DNA from: JBEVMS01 sp040508515
Lineage (GTDB): Bacteria > Pseudomonadota > Gammaproteobacteria > Xanthomonadales > Rhodanobacteraceae
Direction: 5' to 3'
Assembly: GCA_040508515.1 (NCBI GenBank)
Contig: JBEVMS010000322.1
Coordinates: 1 to 7,687, forward strand
Length of the DNA stretch: 7,687 bases
Part shown: in pieces, positions 7,677 through 7,687 of the stretch
How positions within the stretch are numbered: the stretch's first letter is position 1
Layout: every line of letters starts with the position of its first letter
Position numbers and translations under genes: made by a program
Notes under the pieces: model-generated
What the model was told of the DNA's origin: nothing
The model's database searches: none
The model's input: the letters and a program-made list of their open reading frames with translations, nothing else

Positions 7677-7687
7677 GCCCATTCGGT

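Larger units (their letters stand above)
7291..7687. other. gene-free region upstream of the peptidase, occupied by nested repeats
   Basis: This 397-bp stretch contains no credible gene. Positions 7291-7391 are the leader and promoter area of the minus-strand peptidase. Positions 7392-7657 hold an interrupted REP with a MITE-like insertion. Positions 7658-7687 contain a short dyad and run off the right edge. Open frames across it simply read through the palindromic repeats. Confidence 0.75.

Overview
The window is high-GC DNA (the genes look to be above 60% GC by eye). Its protein families and its REP-type repeat with GTAGGAGCGAC-like ends suggest a gammaproteobacterium of the Xanthomonadales/Lysobacterales, perhaps Rhodanobacteraceae (Dyella, Luteibacter or Rhodanobacter relatives). 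This placement is inference. No rRNA, tRNA or other phylogenetic marker is present.

Layout from left to right. (1) Positions 1-267, minus strand: the first 89 codons of a membrane protein resembling the DUF5690/MFS-like family, running off the left edge. (2) Positions 421-1973, minus strand: a Tat-exported amidase-signature enzyme whose frame is broken by a 5-bp tandem duplication (GACTG GACTG, 1351-1360). Removing one copy restores a 515-residue protein with exact family spacing of the catalytic Lys-Ser-Ser triad. (3) Positions 1974-2443: an intergenic region between divergent genes, lower in GC. (4) Positions 2444-5563, plus strand: a 1039-residue inverse autotransporter of the intimin/invasin family. 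It has a signal peptide, an outer-membrane beta-barrel, a D00-like linker, five Ig-like modules and an invasin-type C-terminal domain holding the protein's only two cysteines. (5) Positions 5602-5632: a terminator between convergent genes. (6) Positions 5638-7290, minus strand: a secreted M28-family zinc peptidase. (7) Positions 7291-7687: a gene-free tail with a nested repeat. A 210-bp palindromic MITE-like element sits in the tetraloop of a REP hairpin and is flanked by a near-perfect 4-bp target duplication (TTTA/TTCA).

The three complete loci all encode exported proteins: a Tat-dependent hydrolase, a surface adhesin and a periplasmic or secreted peptidase. Nothing shows that they form one pathway; each appears to be its own transcription unit, except that the amidase and the DUF5690-like gene could be cotranscribed. 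I see no CRISPR array, phage gene, complete insertion sequence or toxin-antitoxin pair, and no clearly new multigene system. The most notable items are the invasin-like adhesin with a lectin-like tip, the clean frameshift in the amidase, and the nested repeat insertion.
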